Shown here in pieces: positions 1 to 5,277 of a DNA stretch of 7,379 nt. Location: positions 1 to 7,379 of the forward strand of contig JACVCB010000054.1 of assembly GCA_016742255.1 (NCBI GenBank), given 5' to 3'. Both the position numbers and the translations under genes were made by a program. Within the stretch, counting starts at the first letter, position 1. Each line of letters starts with the position of its first letter. The notes under the pieces are model-generated. The model ran no database searches, was not told the origin of the DNA, and was given only the letters and a program-made list of their open reading frames with translations. Source of the stretch: Leptospira sp. Its GTDB lineage: Bacteria; Spirochaetota; Leptospiria; Leptospirales; Leptospiraceae.

Positions 1-29
1 AAAGTTAATATAAAAAAAAACTTCTTCAT
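1..29 (-). CDS. Start of a gene running off the left edge (partial, probable exported protein)
   Basis: Only nine full codons are visible, reading MKKFFFILT. The ATG at 29-27 has GGAG at 40-37, seven bases upstream, which is a well-placed ribosome binding site. A short lysine-rich start followed by hydrophobic residues is typical of a signal peptide or lipoprotein leader, but the stretch is too short to assign a function. Codons 4-6 are a run of nine T on the coding strand (12-20), a possible slippage site. The gene follows, in the same direction and with a gap of 28 bases, the decayed reading frame that ends at 58. Confidence 0.5.
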
Positions 30-57
30 TGGAATACTCCGTATGTATATAAGACGA

Positions 58-388
58 TTATTTATTCAATCCCTGACACGCTTTAACTACTTCCTATGGT
101 GAGTATTGTGTCAACACTGCCTGTGCTACCTTTTGAATTGGTATCCAAGTTTTTTCTGATTTTGCATCAAGGGTATAACGCGTTACTAGCGTAGAGTATT
201 TTTTTTTGAAGTTTTTGATTTAAGCCATTGGTTATTTCATTTATAAGCAAAATTTTTTTAGAATCCAAACGCGATTCAGTCTTGGTTTGGTTCAAAGTAT
301 GACTTTGCTTGTGTGTCAGGAATGTTTTGAGTTGTAGTAGTGGGAACCTAAATTCAAACTCCCAAATGGTTATAATATAATTTCTATT
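58..388 (-). pseudogene. Possible decayed small gene, frameshifted in a poly-A run
   Basis: No intact ORF with an ATG covers this stretch, but the minus strand reads as protein in two joined frames. The first frame is open from 388 for about 67 codons and includes KILLINEITNGLNQKLQKK. At a run of nine A on the coding strand (199-207) it would leave the frame. With eight A it would continue as YSTLVTRYTLDAK, then KTWIPIQKVAQAVLTQYSP, to a TAG at 94-96, and past that as EVVKACQGLNK to a TAA at 58-60. The composition looks like real leptospiral protein, and the same-strand gene beginning at 29 lies close downstream. No start codon with a ribosome binding site was found and no family is recognised. 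It could be a pseudogene, a slippage-dependent gene, or chance open sequence in AT-rich DNA. Confidence 0.33.
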
Positions 389-396
389 CTATAAGC

Positions 397-443
397 AAAC
401 GACCAAATGACTTTCAGCTTACGCCTATTCCCACTGGTCGTTT
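397..443 (-). terminator. Candidate terminator hairpin after the SGNH hydrolase gene
   Basis: A perfect 9-bp inverted repeat, AAACGACCA at 397-405 and TGGTCGTTT at 435-443, is separated by 29 bases. It begins 18 bases past the hydrolase stop codon. In the gene's direction the second arm ends in TTT followed by GCTTAT, which is only a weak U-rich tail, and the loop is long. It is a plausible but not strong intrinsic terminator. Confidence 0.35.
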
Positions 444-461
444 ACCCATCTATCTAGGCTC

Positions 462-1727
462 TTATGTAAAGATAGACACTACCCAAGAAATTGCCTGACC
501 AAAAATATTCTCAGTTAAGAATTTTTTCAAATCAATTGGATTTCTGTTCAGTGTATCGTAATACCAAGCAGTGTATTCACTCACTTGTGGGATTGTAAAT
601 CCGTAACGAGCGTTAATTGCTTTAATTAACTCGTTCGCAAATAGTGAGTGACCGTACATGTTCGGGTGAACTCCGTCAAGACCAAACACACCAGGTTGGT
701 TTGGAATTGGCCAATTTGCACGTGCACTTCCAGGAGACCATCCAGAAGCACTCTGAATAGGTCTTCCGTTTTCTTTGATGTCGTCAAAGATCACACGTAA
801 GTCAGCCACTGCAAAACGCATTGTTGCACCTTGCGCTTTGATTTCATTGTTCAACATGTTCAAAAAGTTTGAAATGGTTGTTATTTCGTTTGCATCCAAT
901 ACTTGGTTCGGATCAGAAACTGAATTTCTAAAAAATGCTTTGAGTCCAGAATAGTTTGCTCTACCATTTGGATCTTTGTAACTTTCAAGGAAAGCAATTG
1001 CAGTTACGTTTGGAACTGTAAAGAGTACTCCACCTTGCAAACTTCCCATCGCAGCCATTCTTCGGAAAAATTCACGAATGTCTCTTTTGAATCGTGTTTC
1101 ATCCAAACAATCGGTAGAAGTATGAAGTGCAGTACAAAGAACGTGGTTAGCACCAGCAGAACCAAAAAGGAAAGTTGGTTTTACTTTTTCCATAACTTGT
1201 GCTTGTGTTCCCGCATCTCGTAAACCGAATCGGTGAAACTTGTCTGGTTCTTGGCAATCAGCAACAGTCACCCAGCGGTATGTGTACCAATACCATTCTT
1301 TCCAATACCATTCTTTCTCTTGTTTGGTGGCAGTGATGTCTTCACATTGACCTGAAGTTCTGAGAACAGTTGTGTATTCCGCTCCAGTGATACCAGCATG
1401 AGTTGGCAAGGAAACGGTCGACTGATTTCCCCCAATGATACTTTCAGCGATACAAAAAACACCGCAGTCCCATTTCAGGACATCCTCTAAGTTTACGAAT
1501 GGTCCTTTCAGAACATTGTAAGATACTGAGGCACCTGCTTGTTTTGATACGAGTACTGGGTAAGCCCAATCTTGTGTTTTTTTCTCAACGGTCACACCGA
1601 AGAACCCTTGGCTCAAGGAATCCCCAATCACACCAACCTTTTGGAACATCTGGCTTTGTGTTTGCGCAGACAAAGAACCTGCCAATACCAAAGCGAGCAC
1701 CAAACCGAATGCTTTTTTTGTGTTCAT
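462..1727 (-). CDS. Secreted SGNH/GDSL-type hydrolase (421 aa)
   Basis: Probable extracytoplasmic esterase or lipase-like hydrolase; the substrate cannot be told from sequence. Residues 1-21 form a signal peptide (MNTKKAFG, a hydrophobic core, then GSLSA before QTQ) with no lipobox cysteine, so the product is probably secreted or periplasmic. Block I is [10 protein letters not shown] with nucleophile Ser37. Block III is probably GSAGANH around Asn194, lacking the usual Asp after Asn. Block V is LDGVHPN with catalytic Asp351 and His354. The region between blocks I and III is long (about 150 residues) and carries several cysteines that could form disulfides. It also holds a [10 protein letters not shown] tandem encoded by an exact 15-bp duplication. 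The ATG at 1727 is preferred because GGAGGA lies just upstream (1731-1736); an in-frame ATG seven codons earlier would put the ribosome site inside the gene. It is longer than minimal family members (about 200 aa). Confidence 0.82.
   Translation of the reverse strand: MNTKKAFGLVLALVLAGSLSAQTQSQMFQKVGVIGDSLSQGFFGVTVEKKTQDWAYPVLVSKQAGASVSYNVLKGPFVNLEDVLKWDCGVFCIAESIIGGNQSTVSLPTHAGITGAEYTTVLRTSGQCEDITATKQEKEWYWKEWYWYTYRWVTVADCQEPDKFHRFGLRDAGTQAQVMEKVKPTFLFGSAGANHVLCTALHTSTDCLDETRFKRDIREFFRRMAAMGSLQGGVLFTVPNVTAIAFLESYKDPNGRANYSGLKAFFRNSVSDPNQVLDANEITTISNFLNMLNNEIKAQGATMRFAVADLRVIFDDIKENGRPIQSASGWSPGSARANWPIPNQPGVFGLDGVHPNMYGHSLFANELIKAINARYGFTIPQVSEYTAWYYDTLNRNPIDLKKFLTENIFGQAISWVVSIFT
1287..1316 (-). 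repeat. Exact 15-bp tandem duplication inside the hydrolase gene
   Basis: CCAATACCATTCTTT occurs twice in direct succession (1287-1301 and 1302-1316). On the coding strand it encodes the pentapeptide KEWYW twice without changing the frame, followed by another aromatic stretch, YTYRW. Exact identity of the copies suggests recent slippage or active copy-number variation. Confidence 0.85.
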
Positions 1728-1775
1728 ATTTCCTCCGAATCGGAACATTTTTCACATAATCTGAACAATTGAGAC

Positions 1776-1804
1776 ATTTTGGTGTCTTTTTGAACCAGTG
1801 TCAA
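1776..1804 (-). promoter_or_regulatory. Sigma-70-type promoter of the SGNH hydrolase
   Basis: On the minus strand a perfect -35 box TTGACA (1804-1799) is followed after exactly 17 bases by CAAAAT (1781-1776), a four-of-six match to TATAAT. Transcription would start near 1769, giving a leader of about 40 bases before the ATG at 1727. An AGACA/TGTCT inverted repeat (1772-1776 and 1783-1787) flanks and partly overlaps the -10 box. The -35 box lies in one of two similar 15-bp dyads, so repression by a DNA-binding protein is plausible. Confidence 0.55.
1790..1804. promoter_or_regulatory. 15-bp operator-like dyad, copy 1 (overlaps -35)
   Basis: TTGAACCAGTGTCAA is an imperfect inverted repeat that matches the perfect dyad 44 bases away in 12 of 15 positions. 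It covers the -35 box of the hydrolase promoter. Part of the similarity may simply come from the TTGACA box itself, which limits confidence. Confidence 0.4.
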
Positions 1805-1833
1805 ATAATTAATTTCCGAACCGGTGAGAATAT

Positions 1834-1848
1834 TTGAACCAAGTTCAA
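1834..1848. promoter_or_regulatory. 15-bp operator-like dyad, copy 2 (perfect palindrome)
   Basis: TTGAAC-CAA-GTTCAA is a perfect 6-bp inverted repeat with a 3-bp spacer. It lies about 30 bases upstream of the hydrolase -35 box and 9 bases beyond the ancestral stop of the AraC/GyrI frame. Short dyads of this size are typical of dimeric regulators such as TetR-type proteins; which regulator binds is unknown. Confidence 0.42.
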
Positions 1849-1857
1849 TGTTTTGGA

Positions 1858-2718
1858 TCAATCTCTGAGCGCAAAATAAAGGTCTGTAATTGGAGTTTCA
1901 TTTGGCTCCCGTTTCAAATAAACTTCGAAGGGAGCATGATTTGCCAAACGTCTGTGAAACTTTGGAAAGAATTCGTTGATCACTGCATTATATACTTCAG
2001 GCAGTTTTTCATAAGGCAGTCGAACCCGAATTTGAAGCCTCTCACCACCATGTACAATTTATATGCCTAACCCTCTAGGACATTGTGTATGAGAAGAAAC
2101 AGGAATACCAATATCAAATCTGATTTTATTTGGATCTGTGATGTCTGGATCGTCTTGAGAAATACCAATCCATTTTTGTTCTTTGGATAATTGTTTATGT
2201 TGGGTGAACCATTGTTCAAAAGGATTTAAAAAAGTTAAATCCTTTGGAAATCCAGGCATTTCTTCGTATGGTCCGATATGTCGTTTGTAAAGCAAATGGA
2301 ACGAAGAGATCTTTTTTATACTGATATCTTCTCTTCCAATCCCGAAAATTTTTAATGCGTCTAAACCACCAAAGTTCCTTTGTTTTGTTTGGAATTTCTT
2401 TCTATAGGCAGCTGGAGTAATTCCCAATGTCTTTCGGAATGCTTTTGTAAATGCCTCTTGACTGGTATATCCAGTTTCTAAAGCAATCTCTAAAATTGGA
2501 AATGAAGTAGTTTTGATTTCAAAGGCAGATTTTTCTAAACGCAGTCGCCTAACGTAGTCCTTAACATTTTCCGACTGAAATCGAGAAAACAATCGATGAA
2601 AATGCCAAGGAGAATAGGTAGAAAAAAAGGCTAATTCGTTTAATGCAATTTCTTCGGAAAGATTAGATTCTAATTTTTCCCAGATAGGATATAAAAATGA
2701 TTCTTTCTTTGAATACAA
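1858..2718 (-). pseudogene. AraC-family regulator with GyrI-like effector domain, split by an in-frame stop
   Basis: The frame codes for an N-terminal AraC DNA-binding domain (residues about 9-110), with helix-turn-helix segments near residues 24-45 and 73-96, the second reading ILEIALETGYTSQEAFTKAF. A GyrI-like small-molecule-binding domain follows (about 131-286). After residue 219 (...CPRGLGI) a TAA at 2059-2061 stops translation. The same frame continues for 66 more codons as typical GyrI-like C-terminal sequence (IVHGGERLQIRVRLPYEKL, then FEVYLKREPNETPITDLYF) to a TGA at 1858-1860. With the stop read as an amino acid the protein is 286 aa, the usual length for this architecture. One base change, such as AAA to TAA, would explain it. 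The truncated 219-aa product keeps the DNA-binding domain. The start is a TTG at 2718, 11 bases after the VOC gene; no ATG fits and no clear ribosome site is seen, so coupling to the VOC gene is likely. Confidence 0.8.
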
Positions 2719-2729
2719 TCCACAAAAGT

Positions 2730-3131
2730 TTAGCTTCTCATTTGTACGAAGTCAAGACCGATTCCATTTGGATCAATCATTGTAAAATGTAAATCACCCC
2801 ATTCTTCTTTCGTGATTGGAAGATCGATTGGCGCTCCAGCTTTCACCATTTGCTCATAAAGTGACTCAATTTCTTCTGATTCGATGATGAGCCAAACTCC
2901 TTGACCAGTATATGCTTTCTGAAAATAAGATTTCCTTACGGCTGTTTGGTTAGGCAACATAAATGCAATCTCTCTGTCTTCTTTTTCGGGATGTGACAAA
3001 AGAAGGAACCATTCAGATTCAAACTTAACTTGCCACCCAAGCCATTTTTGGAAGAACTCCTTAGATTCGATCAATTTTTCGGTAATGATACCGATCTGGA
3101 TGATCCCAGGTGTTTTTATGGTTGGATTCAT
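2730..3131 (-). CDS. VOC-superfamily (glyoxalase/bleomycin-resistance fold) protein (133 aa)
   Basis: A single vicinal-oxygen-chelate domain of normal length. Two half-modules are visible: the first opens with IIQIGIITEKLIESKEFFQ and WLGWQV, the second with GVWLIIESEEIESLYEQMVKAG and ends HFTMIDPNGIGLDFVQ. Candidate metal-ligand positions hold Gln12 and His115, while the final strand has LDFVQ rather than the usual glutamate. Metal-dependent catalysis is therefore uncertain, and it may be a binding or resistance protein. The ATG at 3131 has AAGGAG at 3138-3143, six bases upstream, the best ribosome site in the window. It is the first gene of a probable two-gene operon with the AraC/GyrI regulator, a pairing that suggests sensing and handling of a small hydrophobic or toxic compound (inference). 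Confidence 0.82.
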   Translation of the reverse strand: MNPTIKTPGIIQIGIITEKLIESKEFFQKWLGWQVKFESEWFLLLSHPEKEDREIAFMLPNQTAVRKSYFQKAYTGQGVWLIIESEEIESLYEQMVKAGAPIDLPITKEEWGDLHFTMIDPNGIGLDFVQMRS

Positions 3132-3137
3132 ACTTCT

Positions 3138-3143
3138 CTCCTT
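3138..3143 (-). promoter_or_regulatory. Strong ribosome binding site of the VOC gene
   Basis: AAGGAG on the minus strand, six bases before the ATG at 3131, fixes the start codon. Confidence 0.75.
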
Positions 3144-3228
3144 ACGAATCCTATCATAAGCAATTTTAAAATATGTTTTGGATCGAAATTGCGATTTTTT
3201 AAAATTGAATCAGTGCACCTTCTCGAGA

Positions 3229-3258
3229 CATACATCCCGCTAGGAGCGAGAATGTATG
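3229..3258 (-). terminator. Stable hairpin after the PEGA-like lipoprotein gene
   Basis: CATACAT (3229-3235) pairs with ATGTATG (3252-3258), and inside it CGCT (3238-3241) pairs with AGCG (3245-3248) around a three-base loop, with a small mismatch or bulge between. It begins 16 bases beyond the lipoprotein stop codon (3275-3277). There is no T-run on either side, so it may be a U-less terminator, an mRNA 3'-end stabiliser, or a regulatory structure in the upstream region of the VOC operon. Confidence 0.42.
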
Positions 3259-3274
3259 CCATTGTAAGTTAGTA

Positions 3275-4189
3275 TTACTGTGTGAGTAGGTCTTGGAGAC
3301 CAAAGATTCCATCACAACTACCAGCGATGCGATTGGAAAGCTGAGCTCTTGGCAAAAATCCTTCTAAAGATTTCGCATTCGTTTCATTGATATGGATGAA
3401 ACGAAAGGATGTCGCTTTTTTCTCTTTATCGATGAGACCGCAAAATGCGCCAGCTCCTCCGCCAGGAATGGTGATAATCATTTCTCCAGCTTTTTTTGCC
3501 GTATAGGTTGTAATCGTATTTCCACTTCTTCTTGAAGTTCGATACACACCTTTGATTCGGTAAGTACCAGGACTTACGGTTCTTACGTTAGAATCGTTTT
3601 GAAAAATGGATTTGTATTCATCGTTTGCATTGGGAATGACATTTCCTTTCTCATCTATTTTTTCAAACTCAACGGAAGATAGGTTCGCAAAAGTAATCAC
3701 GACTGGAATTTTTGATGACTCATCTAAAACAGCTTTGTATTTTTTTTGAGTTGGTGAATTTAAATCAACCTTGTATTTTTCATCACGGATTAAATCTGCT
3801 TTAATATTGAGTGGAGTAAAACTTTCAAAAACACCTGCTAGATAATCAATTCCAAATCCGATGGGTGCTCCGAGTAAAAACAAAAAGTTTCCCCATATCC
3901 ATTTATTTGTTCCCTTTTTTAATTCGATAACTTGCGGAGCATATCCAGTTTTTTCGATCCGTACTGTCTTTTTTTCTACAACATCTTTTTTCGGAAACCC
4001 AACGTCCTTAATGATAAAAGATTCACCAATTTTTTCATCATCAAGAAAAATATGACTGTCTTCTGGTCCAATCACATTCAAATCTTGATTTCCTTGCATA
4101 GCATACTTCATGTAAGTTGCACAATTTCCAGTCAAAAGTATGCAAAACAAACAAAATATAGAAAGAAGAATATTCAATTTAATTTTCAT
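3275..4189 (-). CDS. PEGA-like outer-membrane or periplasmic lipoprotein (304 aa)
   Basis: The leader MKIKLNILLSIFCLFCILL ends in the lipobox LTGNC, with the lipidated cysteine at residue 23. Residues about 38-92 resemble a PEGA-type surface module: NVIGPEDSHIFLDDEKIGES, then a TVRIEKTGYAPQVIELKKG segment. A hydrophobic WIWGNFLFLLGAPIGFGIDYL stretch (about 97-117), often seen after PEGA-like modules, follows. The C-terminal half is soluble and holds PGTYRIKGVYRTSRR and two cysteines (250 and 292) that could pair. The role is unknown; anchoring to or interaction with envelope glycans is a guess from the PEGA-like part. The ATG at 4189 is chosen because it places the signal peptide at the very N-terminus; an in-frame TTG at 4228 would add 13 residues. 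No clear Shine-Dalgarno site is seen. Confidence 0.75.
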   Translation of the reverse strand: MKIKLNILLSIFCLFCILLTGNCATYMKYAMQGNQDLNVIGPEDSHIFLDDEKIGESFIIKDVGFPKKDVVEKKTVRIEKTGYAPQVIELKKGTNKWIWGNFLFLLGAPIGFGIDYLAGVFESFTPLNIKADLIRDEKYKVDLNSPTQKKYKAVLDESSKIPVVITFANLSSVEFEKIDEKGNVIPNANDEYKSIFQNDSNVRTVSPGTYRIKGVYRTSRRSGNTITTYTAKKAGEMIITIPGGGAGAFCGLIDKEKKATSFRFIHINETNAKSLEGFLPRAQLSNRIAGSCDGIFGLQDLLTQ

Positions 4190-4300
4190 AGAACTAGTGT
4201 TAATGATCAGTTCAATTCTGACAAACAAATAAATTTGTCTCTAAGGTAGAACATGTTACATCACGTTCGGCAGGCACGATATAACCGGTTAACATTTGGT

Positions 4301-4341
4301 GAGTAGTTGTTAGGAGGAGGGAGTAGGTGATAGGTGGTTGG
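4301..4341 (+). repeat. G-rich imperfect tandem repeat (20-bp period)
   Basis: GAGTAGTTGTTAGGAGG (4301-4317) and GAGTAGGTGATAGGTGG (4321-4337) agree in 14 of 17 positions, giving a 20-bp period. The stretch carries many GG doublets on the plus strand, strikingly different from the AT-rich surroundings, and no coding frame explains it. Confidence 0.6.
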
Positions 4342-4495
4342 AAATTCATATTGAGATGAAATTTTGTAGCGTTTTACATGAGTTTTCTGCCATGAATGAA
4401 CTTGAATTGCATTCGCAATTGCAAAACCAAAGATAATGATTCCATGGCCTCACTTAAATTTCTTTCTTAATTTAAACCCTACTTCAAAATATAAA

Positions 4496-4575
4496 TTTTC
4501 TTTTGAAGAAAAGAAAACACACCAAAACCCAGGGTTTTTTATGAATTTAGTAGTGAAAATTCCATAAATTTCACT
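4496..4575. repeat. Cluster of three short inverted repeats
   Basis: Three dyads lie side by side: TTTTCTTTT/AAAAGAAAA with a GAAG loop (4496-4517), AAAACCC-a-GGGTTTT (4524-4538), and AGTGAAA/TTTCACT with a 10-base spacer (4552-4575). The second is a DNA palindrome whose centre is too tight for a full RNA hairpin. They may be structured leader or terminator elements, though low-complexity AT sequence makes some such repeats expected. Confidence 0.4.
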
Positions 4576-4659
4576 TTTAAATTAGGGGAAAACATTCTTA
4601 CATCACCTGACCCGTATTTTGCGGTAATTTCCCTTTGACAGAAAATATCATACATCAAA

Positions 4660-5079
4660 ATGTTTGCATATATGAATAACATAACATCTAAACTTTTCCT
4701 AATTTCAATATTTGGATTTTTGATTTGTTGCAACCAACCTGTGATTGGAGGTCTCAGTTCTAAAAACATCACCGGCAAAAAAGCACTCGAAAAACTGATA
4801 AGCGCAGGGAGACAAATTGACACTCTCTATTTTAGGTCAACATCCTCCTCATCTTCCTCTTCTTCATTCAGTTACACTTCTGCATCCTTATTAGCCAACT
4901 TATTAAATGGGGCACTGATTCCAATCGCTGCTGGACTTGAAGATAATAAATACTATCTAAAAGATGGAGTAGACAAATGTGTAACACAAATCTATGCCTT
5001 TGGTCTCGTAATAGATAATTTTGTGACTGTCGGTTTAAGTTGCGATATCAAACCTGCACCTGTATTTGCTCTTCCTTGA
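4660..5079 (+). CDS. Small serine-rich leptospiral lipoprotein (139 aa, TIGR04452-like)
   Basis: A hydrophobic leader (KLFLISIFGFLICC) ends in two cysteines, Cys23 and Cys24, either of which could be lipidated under the loose spirochaetal lipobox. The mature part starts NQPVIGG and holds NITGKKALEKLISAGRQID, a linker with eight serines in a row (residues 62-69), a hydrophobic ANLLNGALIPIAAGLEDNKYY segment, and a conserved-looking tail with Cys107 and Cys128. This order (ITGK near the start, a Leu/Ala-rich middle, DNKYY, then two cysteines) resembles the leptospiral lipoprotein family I recall as TIGR04452, of unknown function; that assignment is from memory. An alternative ATG at 4672 gives 135 aa and an equally good leader. 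There is no Shine-Dalgarno site. The serine run uses mixed TCN codons, so it is not a simple DNA slippage tract. Confidence 0.7.
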   Translation: MFAYMNNITSKLFLISIFGFLICCNQPVIGGLSSKNITGKKALEKLISAGRQIDTLYFRSTSSSSSSSSFSYTSASLLANLLNGALIPIAAGLEDNKYYLKDGVDKCVTQIYAFGLVIDNFVTVGLSCDIKPAPVFALP

Positions 5080-5124
5080 TTGGATTGAAGTTTTTATAAA
5101 TTTCCAAATAATAGAGATATCCCT

Positions 5125-5158
5125 TTCGTTGGAATTTTTGATTCAGGATTCCAACGAA
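5125..5158 (+). terminator. Perfect 11-bp hairpin after the small lipoprotein gene
   Basis: TTCGTTGGAAT (5125-5135) is perfectly complementary to ATTCCAACGAA (5148-5158) around a 12-base loop. It starts 45 bases past the lipoprotein stop and lies before the glycosyltransferase-like gene in the same direction, so it probably separates the two transcripts. No T-run follows, so termination is unproven. Confidence 0.45.
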
Positions 5159-5277
5159 TCGAAAACACATAATCTGAACAGATGAAATAAAATGAATTGC
5201 AGTTCCTAGGAAAGTAGATTTAAGTTTCAACTAATCCTACGAACCAAACACAGACCCAAAACCATCGCACCACAATC

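Larger units (their letters stand above)
4190..4659. other. Intergenic region between two divergent lipoprotein genes
   Basis: No convincing gene is seen on either strand; only very short frames such as a 24-codon one near 4398 occur. The region must carry the promoters of both flanking genes. A GACAAA/TTTGTC inverted repeat (4220-4225 and 4234-4239) lies upstream of the PEGA-like gene. A G-rich imperfect repeat lies at 4301-4341 and AT-rich hairpins at 4496-4575. Near the right gene, TTGACA (4635-4640) and TATCAT (4646-4651) are good single boxes, but their mutual spacing does not make a standard promoter. Confidence 0.6.

Noticed and set aside
1035..1759. Open frames on the plus strand opposite the hydrolase
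   Set aside because: They are shadows of the hydrolase frame, with no ribosome sites and no recognisable domains.
1834..1848. LexA/SOS box (GAAC...GTTC)
   Set aside because: The half-sites are separated by three bases, whereas the Gram-positive type LexA box needs four, and the neighbouring genes have no link to DNA damage.
1834..2070. Plus-strand 78-codon ORF over the end of the regulator
   Set aside because: The minus strand here encodes recognisable GyrI-like C-terminal sequence, so the plus-strand frame is its shadow.
3161..3207. 11-bp inverted repeat CAATTTTAAAA/TTTTAAAATTG upstream of the VOC gene
   Set aside because: Almost pure A/T and internally palindromic, so it is expected at some frequency in this composition; not listed as an operator.
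4635..4663. Standard promoter built on TTGACA at 4635
   Set aside because: At 16-18 bases spacing the sequence is AAAATG/AAATGT/AATGTT, not a credible -10 box; the good TATCAT box at 4646 is too close to be its partner.
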